Source: Actinokineospora spheciospongiae (GTDB taxonomy: Bacteria > Actinomycetota > Actinomycetes > Mycobacteriales > Pseudonocardiaceae). From it: a stretch of 50,718 nucleotides of DNA. A program made the position numbers and the translations under genes. The first letter of the stretch is position 1. Each line of letters starts with the position of its first letter. Under the pieces are notes generated by a model. That model was not told the origin of the DNA. It saw nothing but the letters and a program-made list of their open reading frames with translations, and made no database searches. The stretch lies in the NCBI RefSeq assembly GCF_000564855.1, contig NZ_AYXG01000170.1:1-50718 (forward strand), in the 5' to 3' direction. This document shows positions 17,211 to 24,565 of this stretch, in pieces.

Positions 17211-17993
17211 ATGACCGCCACGCTCCCCACCCACCGCGGGACCGACACCGCCGTGCGGCTCACCGGGGTCCGCAAGACCTTCGGGCAGGGCACCCGCGCG
17301 GTGACCGCGCTCGACGGGATCGACCTGCGGGTCGCGCCCGGCGAGTTCGTCTGCCTCCTCGGCGCCTCCGGCTGCGGCAAGACCACCGTGCTCAACCTGA
17401 TCGCGGGCCTGGACCAGCCCAGCGCGGGCACGATCGAGCTGTCCACCTCCCGGCCCGCGGTGATGTTCCAGGAGGCCGCGCTGATGCCGTGGCTGACCGC
17501 CGCGCGCAACGTGGAGCTGCCGCTGCGGCTGGCCGGGGTGAAGAAGGCCGAGCGGGAGACCCGCGCGGCCGAACTGCTCGACCTGGTCCGCCTCTCCGGG
17601 GCGGGCGACAAGCGCCCGCACGAGCTGTCCGGCGGGATGCGCCAGCGGGTCGCGCTGGCCAGGGCGCTGGCCTCGGCGCTCAACCGCGAGGGCGACGGCG
17701 CCGCGCTGCTGCTGATGGACGAGCCGTTCTCCGCCCTCGACGCCATCACCCGCGACTTCCTGCAGAGCGAGCTGCTGCGGGTGTGGCAGGCCACCGGCAC
17801 CGCGGTCGTGTTCGTCACCCACGACGTGCGCGAGGCGGTGCGGCTGGGGCAGCGGGTGGTGCTGCTGTCGTCGAAGCCGGGCCGGGTGGTGCAGGAGTGG
17901 GCCGTGGCCGACCTCGACGCCCCGGAGGGCGCCCTGGTCACCGAGGAGATCAACGGGCGCCTGCGCGAGGTGATCAGCAGCCATGCCGCATGA
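17211..17993 (+). CDS. ABC transporter ATP-binding protein (SsuB type)
   Basis: A 260-residue ABC ATPase of the NitT/TauT class. Walker A GASGCGKTT is at residues 51-59, the Q-loop is in VMFQEAALMPW, the signature is LSGGMRQRVALARAL, and Walker B is LLLMDEPFSALD. The switch histidine is in VFVTHDVREAV. It powers import by the membrane protein encoded next and overlaps that gene by 11 nt. The three transport genes are consecutive and complete. Confidence 0.95.
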   Translation: MTATLPTHRGTDTAVRLTGVRKTFGQGTRAVTALDGIDLRVAPGEFVCLLGASGCGKTTVLNLIAGLDQPSAGTIELSTSRPAVMFQEAALMPWLTAARNVELPLRLAGVKKAERETRAAELLDLVRLSGAGDKRPHELSGGMRQRVALARALASALNREGDGAALLLMDEPFSALDAITRDFLQSELLRVWQATGTAVVFVTHDVREAVRLGQRVVLLSSKPGRVVQEWAVADLDAPEGALVTEEINGRLREVISSHAA

Positions 17994-18855
17994 GGCGACG
18001 GCCCCGGTGGCCGACCACGCCGTCGAGGGCCTCGACGCGCTCGACGCCCCGCCCGAGCAGCCGCGCAGGCGCACCGGGCTGGTCCGGTCGGTGCTCGCCC
18101 CGATCGGCGCGCTGGTGCTGTTCGTCGCGGTGTGGCAGGCGCTGTGGGCGGCGGCGATCTGGCCGGAGTACCAGTTGCCCGCCCCGATCGCCGTGTGGGA
18201 CCAGGTCTGGAAGGTCACCCAGACCGGCCAGGTGTGGGAATTCCTCTGGGTCTCGGTGCACCGGGCGATCATCGGCTTCCTGATCTCGCTGGCCGTGGCG
18301 ACGCCGCTGGGCCTGCTGCTGGCCAAGGTGGCGATCGTGCGGGCGGCGATCGGCCCGGTCATCTCCGGCCTGCAGAGCCTGCCGTCGGTGGCCTGGGTGC
18401 CCGCCGCCGTGCTGTGGTTCGGCACCACCGACGCGGCCATCTACACGGTGGTCCTGCTGGGCGCGGTGCCCTCCATCGCGAACGGGCTGGTGGCGGGCAT
18501 CGACCAGATCCCGCCGATCCTGCCCCGGGTGGGCAAGGTGCTCGGCGCGGGCCGGGTCGACGCGGCCCGCTACATCCTGCTGCCCGCCGCCCTGCCCGGG
18601 TACCTGGCGGGGCTCAAGCAGGGGTGGGCGTTCTCCTGGCGGTCGCTGATGGCCGCCGAGCTGATCGCGACCTCCCCGCAGCTCGGCTTCGGCCTGGGGC
18701 AGTACCTGCACAACGGCATGTCGCTGTCGGACATGTCGATGGTGATGGCGGGCATCCTGCTGATCTTCCTGGTGGGCGTGGGCATCGAGCTGCTGCTGTT
18801 CCGGCCGCTGGAGCGGGCCGTGCTGCGCGCCCGCGGCCTGTCCGGGTCGCTGTGA
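17983..18855 (+). CDS. ABC transporter permease (SsuC type)
   Basis: A 290-residue inner-membrane permease with about six transmembrane helices after a 40-residue cytosolic N-terminus. The coupling-helix region is LPAALPGYLAGLKQGWAFSWRSLMAAELIA, a standard EAA-type loop of the BPD-transporter family. It overlaps the ATPase gene by 11 nt and is 10 bp from the chelatase gene, so all are co-transcribed. The substrate follows from the binding protein and is probably a sulfur oxyanion or sulfonate. Confidence 0.93.
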   Translation: MPHEATAPVADHAVEGLDALDAPPEQPRRRTGLVRSVLAPIGALVLFVAVWQALWAAAIWPEYQLPAPIAVWDQVWKVTQTGQVWEFLWVSVHRAIIGFLISLAVATPLGLLLAKVAIVRAAIGPVISGLQSLPSVAWVPAAVLWFGTTDAAIYTVVLLGAVPSIANGLVAGIDQIPPILPRVGKVLGAGRVDAARYILLPAALPGYLAGLKQGWAFSWRSLMAAELIATSPQLGFGLGQYLHNGMSLSDMSMVMAGILLIFLVGVGIELLLFRPLERAVLRARGLSGSL

Positions 18856-18865
18856 GGAACCGGCG

Positions 18866-19597
18866 GTGAACACCCCCCTGGTCGCCGTGGCGCACGGCAG
18901 CCGCGACCCCCGCTCCGCCGCCGCGGTGGCCGAGCTGGTGGCGGTCGTGCGCGCGCGACGGCCCGGGCTGGACGTGCGGACCGCGTTCCTGGACCTGTCC
19001 GCCCCGCTGCTCTCCGACGTCCTGGCGACGCTGCACGGGCCCGTCGTGGTGGCCCCCCTGCTGCTGGGGCGGGCGTTCCACGCGCGGGTCGACCTGCCGG
19101 GCCTGGTCGCCGAGGCCGAGCGCGACCGGCCGCGGCTGTCGGTGACCGTGACCGACGTGCTGGGCCCGGACGACCGGCTGGAGGCGGCGGTGCTGCGCAG
19201 GCTCGCCGAGGCCGGGGTGCGGCCGGGGGACCCGTCGCTGGGGGTGGTGCTGGCGGCCACCGGGTCCTCGCACGCGCCCGCGAACGCGCGGGTGCACGAG
19301 ATCGCCCGCCGCTGGTCGGCGCGGCTCGGGTGGGCGGGGGTGCGGGTGGCGTTCGCCACGGCCGAACCGGGGGTCGCCGCGGCCGCGGCGGCGCTGCGGG
19401 CCCGCGGCGCGCGGCGGATCGCGGTGGCGTCGTACTTCCTGGCGCCCGGCCTGCTGCCGGACCGGGTGGCGGCCCGGGCGGCGGAGGTCGAGGGGGTCGT
19501 GGCGGTGGCCGAACCGCTCGGCGCGGCCGTCGAGGTGGCCGATCTGGTGCTGGCCCGCTACGACGAGAGCCTGCTCGTCCGCGTCCGCTCGGCCTGA
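18866..19597 (+). CDS. Sirohydrochlorin chelatase (CbiX/SirB family)
   Basis: A 243-residue protein with two tandem CbiX-like halves. The first starts VAVAHGSRDPR with the metal-site histidine at residue 10; the second starts VVLAATGSSHAPAN. It probably inserts Fe2+ into sirohydrochlorin to make the siroheme needed by the sulfite reductase of the same operon. In M. tuberculosis a homologous gene (Rv2393) likewise follows nirA and cysH. Cobalt chelation for cobalamin is an alternative, but the operon argues for iron. The GTG start is 10 bp after the permease gene. Confidence 0.88.
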   Translation: MNTPLVAVAHGSRDPRSAAAVAELVAVVRARRPGLDVRTAFLDLSAPLLSDVLATLHGPVVVAPLLLGRAFHARVDLPGLVAEAERDRPRLSVTVTDVLGPDDRLEAAVLRRLAEAGVRPGDPSLGVVLAATGSSHAPANARVHEIARRWSARLGWAGVRVAFATAEPGVAAAAAALRARGARRIAVASYFLAPGLLPDRVAARAAEVEGVVAVAEPLGAAVEVADLVLARYDESLLVRVRSA

Positions 19598-19699
19598 CCG
19601 GGCAACACCCGGCTGTCGTGCTTCCGGTGCCCGGCGTCGGAACACACGACCCCTCTGGTCGGCGAATGCCCGCCGAACCGATCCCCCGGACGGAATAGA

Positions 19700-19714
19700 T
19701 ACCCCCAGGGGGTA
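19700..19714. promoter_or_regulatory. CsoR-like palindrome upstream of DUF4396 gene
   Basis: TACCCCC-A-GGGGGTA is a perfect 7-1-7 inverted repeat ending 12 bp before the start codon at 19727. GC-tract palindromes flanked by TA are typical of CsoR-family (Cu(I)- or formaldehyde-sensing) repressor sites. The link to metal sensing is inference; no csoR gene is in the window. Confidence 0.5.
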
Positions 19715-19726
19715 GTTGAGCGGGGA

Positions 19727-20176
19727 ATGGAGCACTCCACCTCGACTTGGCGCACCGCTGTCTCGGCCACGCTGCACTGCCTCACCGGCTGCGCCGTCGG
19801 CGAGGTCCTCGGCATGGTGCTGGGCACCGCCCTGGGCTGGTCGACGGCCACCACGGTCGCCGTGTCGGTCGCGCTGGCGTTCCTGTTCGGCTACGCGCTG
19901 ACCGCCCGCTCGGTCCTGGCGGCCGGGGTGGCCCTGAGCACGGCGTTCGGCGTGGCCCTGGCCGCCGACACGGTGTCCATCGCCACCATGGAGGTCGTCG
20001 ACAACCTGGTTATGGTCGCCGTCCCCGGCGCGATGACCGCGGGCCTGGCCGACTGGCTGTTCTGGGCGTCGCTGGCGGGCTCCCTGGCCGTCGCGTTCGC
20101 CGTCGCGGTCCCGGTCAACCGGTGGCTGATCACCCGCGGCAGGGGTCACGCGGTCGTGCACCGGTACCACCACTGA
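19727..20176 (+). CDS. DUF4396 integral membrane protein
   Basis: A 149-residue membrane protein with four predicted transmembrane helices. It contains the DUF4396 signature LHCLTGCAVGEVLGM near the N-terminus, with two cysteines, and acidic or methionine-bearing residues in later helices (ATMEVVDNLVM). It ends in a histidine-rich tail (HAVVHRYHH). The Cys/Met/His pattern and the CsoR-like palindrome ahead of it suggest copper handling. That is inference; members of the family are often found near copper genes. It stands alone in the + direction. Confidence 0.8.
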   Translation: MEHSTSTWRTAVSATLHCLTGCAVGEVLGMVLGTALGWSTATTVAVSVALAFLFGYALTARSVLAAGVALSTAFGVALAADTVSIATMEVVDNLVMVAVPGAMTAGLADWLFWASLAGSLAVAFAVAVPVNRWLITRGRGHAVVHRYHH

Positions 20177-20183
20177 TCCCGGC

Positions 20184-20189
20184 TAGGGT
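20184..20189 (+). promoter_or_regulatory. Candidate -10 box for a leaderless enoyl-CoA hydratase mRNA
   Basis: TAGGGT, then six nt (GACCCC), then ATG at 20196. This is the classic actinobacterial leaderless arrangement, and no Shine-Dalgarno sequence is present. Confidence 0.55.
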
Positions 20190-20195
20190 GACCCC

Positions 20196-20963
20196 ATGGC
20201 CGAAGAGCTGGTGCACTACGACGTGTCCGCGGGCATCGCCCGGATCACCCTGGACTCCCCGCACAACCGCAACGCGCTCTCCGCGCGCCTGCGGGCGGAC
20301 CTGCGGACCCACCTGAGCACGGCGATCGCGGACGACGCGGTCCGGGTCATCGTCCTGGACCACACCGGCCCCGTCTTCTGCTCTGGCATGGACCTCAAGG
20401 AAGCGGGCGGCGCCTCGTCGTCGGCGCAGGGCGTGCAGGAGTTCCCGGCCATCCTCGAGCAGATCTGGACCAGCCCCAAGCCGGTCGTGGCCCGCCTGGC
20501 GGGCCCGGCCCGCGCGGGCGGCGTCGGCATCGTGGCCGCCGCCGACATCGCCATCGCCTCCGACTCGGCGACGTTCGCCTTCACCGAGGTCCGCATCGGC
20601 GTCGTCCCCGCGGTCATCTCGGTCACGGTCCTCCCCCGCCTCCTGCCCCGCGCGGCCCACGAACTCTTCCTCACCGGCGAAACCTTCGACGCCCCCCGAG
20701 CGGTCCGCATCGGCCTCCTCAACTCCGCGGTCCCCCTCACCACCCTGGACGACGAGGTCGACCGCTACACCACCATGCTCAGCCTCGGCGGCCCGAAGGC
20801 CCTGGCCGCCACCAAGGACCTCCTCCGCCGCACCCCCGCCGACACGATGTCCGCGGACTTCGCCGAGATGCTGTCGCTGTCGGCGGGCTTCTTCGCGGGC
20901 GAGGAAGGCCAAGAGGGCATCACCGCCTTCACCCAGAAGCGCAAGGCCAACTGGGTCCCCTGA
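20196..20963 (+). CDS. Enoyl-CoA hydratase/isomerase family protein
   Basis: A 255-residue crotonase-fold protein. The oxyanion-hole segments are visible: FCSGMDLKEAGG (first) and AGPARAGGVGIVAAADIAIAS (second). A glutamate lies in AFTEVRIGVVPAVIS, at the place of the family's catalytic acid. It probably acts on an acyl-CoA; whether it is a hydratase, isomerase or other crotonase cannot be decided. It is likely leaderless and monocistronic. The next gene is convergent. Confidence 0.88.
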   Translation: MAEELVHYDVSAGIARITLDSPHNRNALSARLRADLRTHLSTAIADDAVRVIVLDHTGPVFCSGMDLKEAGGASSSAQGVQEFPAILEQIWTSPKPVVARLAGPARAGGVGIVAAADIAIASDSATFAFTEVRIGVVPAVISVTVLPRLLPRAAHELFLTGETFDAPRAVRIGLLNSAVPLTTLDDEVDRYTTMLSLGGPKALAATKDLLRRTPADTMSADFAEMLSLSAGFFAGEEGQEGITAFTQKRKANWVP

Positions 20964-21249
20964 CCTGTGGACAACCCCACGCGCACACCACTTCCCGTCA
21001 CCCCCCACCGGTAAAGTTGACACCGGGGGGACCCCGGGTCGCTTCTGCGTCCCCTGTGGACAACCACCTGCGGCACACCTTTTCTGTCGGTCCCCCCGAA
21101 TAGAATGGAAATCGGGGGGGGACCCCGCGTCGCCTGTGGGCGAAGTCGCGATCTCGTGGACGGAGTCGCGATCCTGTGGACGTCGCGATGTTGTGGACAG
21201 AGGCGCGCTGACGAACCGGGCGAACCGGCACTCCGAGCAGAACAGGGAG
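20964..21249. repeat. Intergenic repeat region with hairpins, DnaA boxes and 20-bp tandem units
   Basis: This gap between two convergent genes holds no gene. It contains two perfect TGTGGACAA (DnaA box) copies at 20966-20974 and 21055-21063. A hairpin CCGGT/ACCGG extended by C/G tracts lies at about 21004-21030. A second, stronger hairpin at 21089-21124 has arms GGTCCCCCCGA and TCGGGGGGGACC. Three tandem units, 21142-21161, 21162-21181 and 21182-21198, each contain GTCGCGAT and end in GTGGAC. A related hairpin occurs at 38103-38135. Confidence 0.7.
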
Positions 21250-22305
21250 TCAGGCCGGGAAGCGGGCGGTGAGGGCGGCGACGGCTTCCCGCGCCTGGGC
21301 CATGAGGGTCGCCAGGATCTCGGCGGTGGGTGCTTCCCTGGCCAGGGGGTAGGACTGGCCCGCCCACAGCGACATCGACTCCGGGTCGTCGGCGGCGGTG
21401 GAGGCGGCGCGGAGGGGCTTGGTGAGGTTGTTGACGTTGGGGTAGGCGGCGGGGGCCGCTGCGCCGTGGTCGGTGATGAACTGGTTGACCAGGCCCCGGG
21501 CGGGGCGGCCGGAGAAGGCCCTGGTGACCGTCGTCTCGCGGTCGGCGGCGGCGAGGGCGGTGCGGTGGGCCCGGGAGGTTCCCGCCTCGGGGCTGCGGAG
21601 GAAGGCCGTGCCCAGTTGGGCGGCGACGGCCCCGGCGGCGAGGACGGCGGCGATGTCGGCGCCGTGGACGAGGCCGCCCGCGGCGATCAGGGGCAGGTCG
21701 GTCTCGGCGGCGACCAGGCGGAGCAGGGGCAGCAGGTCGTAGGCGGGGGCGCCGCTGGGGTGGGCCGGGTCGTCGGTGAAGACGCTGCGGTGGCCGCCCG
21801 CGGCCGGGCCCTGCACGCAGAGGACGTCGGCGCCCGCTGCCGCCGCGGCCCGGGCTTCCGCAGGTGTCGTCACGGTGATGACGACCTGGGTGCCCGCCGC
21901 CCTGAGGCGTTCCACGTCGGTCGGGCGGGGGAGGCCGAAGGTGAACGACACCACCGGCACCCGCTCCTCGACGACCACGTCGACCTTGGCGGCGTAGTGG
22001 TCGTCGTCCCAGTCCGGGTCGCCGAGGAGGACCCCGTAGCGCTCGGCGTCGGCGAGGACGCGGTCGCGGTAGGAGTCGACGTCGGCGGCGGACTCGCGGC
22101 TGAGGGTGAAGATGTTGACCCCGAAGGGGCCGGTGGTGCCCCGGCGGGTCTCGGCGATCAGCGCGCGGAGCCGGTCCGGGGTGACCAGGGCCGCGGCGAG
22201 GAAGCCGAACGCCCCCGCCTCCGCCGCCGCCACCACCAGTTCCGGGGTGGTGGGCCCACCCGCCATCGGAGCCACCACGACCGGGATGCGCGTCTCGGCG
22301 ATCAT
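21250..22305 (-). CDS. Nitronate monooxygenase-like flavoprotein
   Basis: A 351-residue TIM-barrel FMN protein of the nitronate monooxygenase / 2-nitropropane dioxygenase family. Visible are PVVVAPMAGGPTTPELV at the N-terminus, the GADVLCVQGPAAGGHRS segment carrying the AGGH element, and LIAAGGLVHGADIAAVLAAGAVAAQLGTAFL, the phosphate-binding end of the barrel. It may detoxify nitronates or act as an enoyl reductase-type flavoprotein. A TAGCGT box lies 7 nt before the ATG. It is 37 bp downstream of the zinc-type reductase gene, in the same direction. Confidence 0.9.
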   Translation of the reverse strand: MIAETRIPVVVAPMAGGPTTPELVVAAAEAGAFGFLAAALVTPDRLRALIAETRRGTTGPFGVNIFTLSRESAADVDSYRDRVLADAERYGVLLGDPDWDDDHYAAKVDVVVEERVPVVSFTFGLPRPTDVERLRAAGTQVVITVTTPAEARAAAAAGADVLCVQGPAAGGHRSVFTDDPAHPSGAPAYDLLPLLRLVAAETDLPLIAAGGLVHGADIAAVLAAGAVAAQLGTAFLRSPEAGTSRAHRTALAAADRETTVTRAFSGRPARGLVNQFITDHGAAAPAAYPNVNNLTKPLRAASTAADDPESMSLWAGQSYPLAREAPTAEILATLMAQAREAVAALTARFPA

Positions 22306-22312
22306 GCCTCCG

Positions 22313-22318
22313 ACGCTA
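22313..22318 (-). promoter_or_regulatory. Candidate -10 box for the nitronate monooxygenase-like gene
   Basis: TAGCGT on the minus strand, 7 nt before the ATG at 22305. The spacer also contains GGAGG, so the start could be read either as leaderless or with a very short leader. Confidence 0.4.
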
Positions 22319-22342
22319 GTGCACCCGGGCGCCGGGCGCGGG

Positions 22343-23308
22343 TCAGCGGGTGAAGACGATCTTCCCCGCGGTCTCGCCCGCCAGCATGTCCTCGATGCCC
22401 GCCTTGGCCTGCTCCATCGGCAGCTCGGCGCCGATGGTCGGCCTGATGCCCGCGATGTCGCAGAACCGGATCAGGTCGCCCAGTTCCTCGCGGGTGCCCA
22501 TGGTGGAACCGATGACGCGCAGTTGCAGGAAGAACAGCCGCTGCAGGTCGGCGCTGGGGTCCGGGCCGCTGGTGGAGCCGGAGACGACGATGACGCCGCC
22601 GGGCTTGAGGGCGCGCATCGAGTGCGACCAGGTGGCCTTGCCGACGGTCTCGAACACGCCGTCGACCTTCTCCGGCAGCCGGGCGCCGGACTCGAAGACC
22701 TGGTGGGCGCCGAGTGAGGTGGCCAGCGCGCGCTTGTCCTCGGTGCGGCCGGTGACCCACACCCGCAGGCCCGCCGCCCTGCCGAGCACGATCAGCGCGG
22801 TGGACACCCCACCGGAGGCGCCCTGCACCAGCATGGTCTGGCCGGGCAGCAGCCCCGACTTCACGAAGATCATCCGGTAGGCGGTGAGCCAGGCGGTGCC
22901 CAGGCAGGCGGCCTCGGCGAAGCTCAGGCCCGGGGGCTTGGGCAGCGCGTTGCGGGCGGGCACGACCACGGTGTCGGCGAAGGTGCCCTGGTGCTTCTCG
23001 GTGAGCAGGGTCCTGGTCGGGTCGAGGGTCTCGTCGCCGCTCCAGGCCGGGTCGCCGATGACCGAGTGCAGCACGACCTCGGTGCCGTCGGGCAGCACAC
23101 CGGCGCCGTCGCAGCCCAGGATCATCGGGAAGCGCTCGGGCTTGATGCCGACGCCGCGCAGCGTCCACAGGTCGTGCATGTTGAGGCTCGCGGCCTTGAC
23201 CGTGACCCGCACCCACCCGTCGGGCGCCTCCGGCTCGGGCCGCTCACCGATGGTGAGCGAGGCCAGCGGGTCGTCCGGGTTGGGCTCGGCGGCGTAGACA
23301 GCGAACAT
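22343..23308 (-). CDS. Zinc-type medium-chain dehydrogenase/quinone reductase
   Basis: A 321-residue MDR-superfamily NADPH oxidoreductase. The GroES-like N-terminal domain has LNMHDLWTLRGVG and ILGCDGAG. The nucleotide-binding domain has MLVQGASGGVSTALIVLGRAAG, where an AxxGGxx pattern replaces the classical zinc-ADH motif. Few cysteines are present, so catalytic zinc is doubtful and a quinone-oxidoreductase-like role is more likely. The ATG at 23308 begins MFAVYAAEPNPDD; the longer open frame upstream crosses another gene's promoter. It is probably leaderless and may form an operon with the next gene downstream. Confidence 0.88.
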   Translation of the reverse strand: MFAVYAAEPNPDDPLASLTIGERPEPEAPDGWVRVTVKAASLNMHDLWTLRGVGIKPERFPMILGCDGAGVLPDGTEVVLHSVIGDPAWSGDETLDPTRTLLTEKHQGTFADTVVVPARNALPKPPGLSFAEAACLGTAWLTAYRMIFVKSGLLPGQTMLVQGASGGVSTALIVLGRAAGLRVWVTGRTEDKRALATSLGAHQVFESGARLPEKVDGVFETVGKATWSHSMRALKPGGVIVVSGSTSGPDPSADLQRLFFLQLRVIGSTMGTREELGDLIRFCDIAGIRPTIGAELPMEQAKAGIEDMLAGETAGKIVFTR

Positions 23309-23314
23309 GCCTGA

Positions 23315-23320
23315 AACATA
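23315..23320 (-). promoter_or_regulatory. Candidate -10 box for the MDR gene
   Basis: TATGTT on the minus strand, 6 nt (TCAGGC) before the ATG at 23308. No ribosome binding site, so a leaderless mRNA is likely. Confidence 0.45.
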
Positions 23321-23362
23321 GCGACGCGCGGCGCCCGCCGCCCCACGGAAGTGGCCCAGGTC

Positions 23363-23368
23363 TAGTCT
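23363..23368 (+). promoter_or_regulatory. Candidate -10 box for the small membrane protein
   Basis: TAGTCT, 7 nt before the GTG at 23376. It is back to back with the MDR promoter, 42 bp away. Confidence 0.45.
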
Positions 23369-23375
23369 CGGTGGT

Positions 23376-23594
23376 GTGCAGGGGCTCTCCGACTGGTGGG
23401 ACGACGTCGAGCTGTGGCTCAGCAGCGCGCCGTTCCTGGTCCAGTTCGCCCTGGTCATGGCTGTGCTGCTGCCGTTGTGCGTGGTCGTGGCGTGGCTCAT
23501 CGACCGGGTGGTGGACTACGCGTCGGCCCGGTTCGGGCACGCCCCGGAGGAGACACCGCTGGGGTCGCGGTCGAGCACCGACGCCGATTCGTAG
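23376..23594 (+). CDS. Small single-span membrane protein
   Basis: A 72-residue protein with an amphipathic, tryptophan-rich N-terminus (VQGLSDWWDDVELWLSS), one transmembrane helix (about residues 21-42) and a short charged tail. It has no recognised family. It starts at a GTG behind a -10 box and lies 9 bp upstream of the secreted or membrane-anchored RNase gene. Its own TAG stop is part of the RNase -10 box. It may be expressed with the RNase and barstar genes, but a functional tie is inference. Confidence 0.65.
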   Translation: MQGLSDWWDDVELWLSSAPFLVQFALVMAVLLPLCVVVAWLIDRVVDYASARFGHAPEETPLGSRSSTDADS

Positions 23595-23597
23595 GCT
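23592..23597 (+). promoter_or_regulatory. Candidate -10 box for the RNase gene
   Basis: TAGGCT, 6 nt (GGCCGA) before the GTG at 23604. The first three bases are the stop codon of the small membrane protein gene. A leaderless mRNA is expected. Confidence 0.45.
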
Positions 23598-23603
23598 GGC
23601 CGA

Positions 23604-24101
23604 GTGGGTTCCCGCAAACGCATCACCGGCGCACTCGTCGGCCTGGTCCTGATCGTCCTGCTGGGTTGGCTGACCCAGGTGGCGAACGACTCCGACAGCA
23701 CGTCCGCCCCACCGACCGGCTCGACGACGACCGGGGTGCACAACGGGTCAGGCAGCGGGTCGGACAGTGGGTCTGGCTCGGCGGGGGTGCCGAGCAAGGG
23801 CCGCGCGGTCGAGGGCATGGTCGTGCGGGCGCTGTCGGAGCTGCCACCGCAGGCCGGGCAGACCTGGGCGCTGATCGAGAAGGGCGGCCCGTTCCCGTAC
23901 CCGCGCAACGACGGCGTCACCTTCCAGAACCGGGAGGGCAGGCTGCCCAAGCAGGCCTCCGGCTACTACAAGGAGTACACCGTGCCCACTCCGGGCAGCC
24001 CAGACCGCGGTGCGCGGCGCCTGATCACCGGCTCCGGCAGCGAGGTCTTCTACACCGAGGACCACTACGACTCGTTCGTCTCCGTGGACACCGGCCGATG
24101 A
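23604..24101 (+). CDS. Guanyl-specific ribonuclease (RNase Sa/barnase family)
   Basis: A 165-residue protein: a hydrophobic signal or anchor at residues 7-26, a Ser/Gly/Thr-rich linker, and an RNase Sa-like domain of about 95 residues. Likely catalytic residues are E124 in YKEYTVPTPG, R138/R139 in GARRLITG and H154 in TEDHYDSF, in the order Glu-Arg-His of RNase Sa. It would cleave RNA outside the cell or in the envelope. Its stop overlaps the ATG of the barstar gene (ATGA), so toxin and inhibitor are made together. A Cys pair is not seen in the domain, unlike RNase Sa itself. Confidence 0.9.
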   Translation: MGSRKRITGALVGLVLIVLLGWLTQVANDSDSTSAPPTGSTTTGVHNGSGSGSDSGSGSAGVPSKGRAVEGMVVRALSELPPQAGQTWALIEKGGPFPYPRNDGVTFQNREGRLPKQASGYYKEYTVPTPGSPDRGARRLITGSGSEVFYTEDHYDSFVSVDTGR

Positions 24102-24409
24102 CCACCACCGAGCACCGCCTCGACGGTGCCGCGGTGCGCAGCAAGCGCGGCATGATGACCGCGCTGGCCCGGCTGCTGCGCTTCCCCGACTGGTTCGGCC
24201 ACAACCTGGACGCGCTCTACGACTGCCTCACCGACCTGTCGTGGCTGCCCGCGGGCGAGCACGTGCTGGTGTGGACGCACCCGGAGGTGCTGGCCACCGC
24301 CGACCCGGCGGGCTACCGCGGCATCCGCGAGGTCCTGGCCGACGCCGTCGAGGGCGCCGCCGACAGCGACCGGCCGCTCAAGGTCGTCCTCGTCGCACCG
24401 GAGAACTGA
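24098..24409 (+). CDS. Barstar-like ribonuclease inhibitor
   Basis: A 103-residue barstar-fold protein, the intracellular inhibitor of the RNase encoded just upstream. FGHNLDALYDCLTDL corresponds to barstar's inhibitory helix; D38 and D42 match barstar D35 and D39, which plug the RNase active site. The ATG overlaps the RNase stop codon. The pairing protects the producing cell before export of the enzyme. The longer frame starting upstream is out of context and is not used. Confidence 0.92.
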   Translation: MTTTEHRLDGAAVRSKRGMMTALARLLRFPDWFGHNLDALYDCLTDLSWLPAGEHVLVWTHPEVLATADPAGYRGIREVLADAVEGAADSDRPLKVVLVAPEN

Positions 24410-24565
24410 CCCTCCCACCCGGAAGGGGCAACCAGCCAGGCTCCAACCAGGCAGGTCCCGCCAAGCTGGCCCCGCTCGGCAGGTCCGGCCTGGCAGGTCC
24501 CACCGGGCATGATCAGCGCACATCCAGCCGGGCACAGCCAGCCAGGCAGAGCCCGCCGAGCGGGG

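Noticed and set aside
24421-24520. Short direct repeats GGCAGGTCC (24450, 24478, 24492) after the barstar gene
   Set aside because: Only nine bases, irregular spacing and G+C-rich composition; no further structure supports a function.
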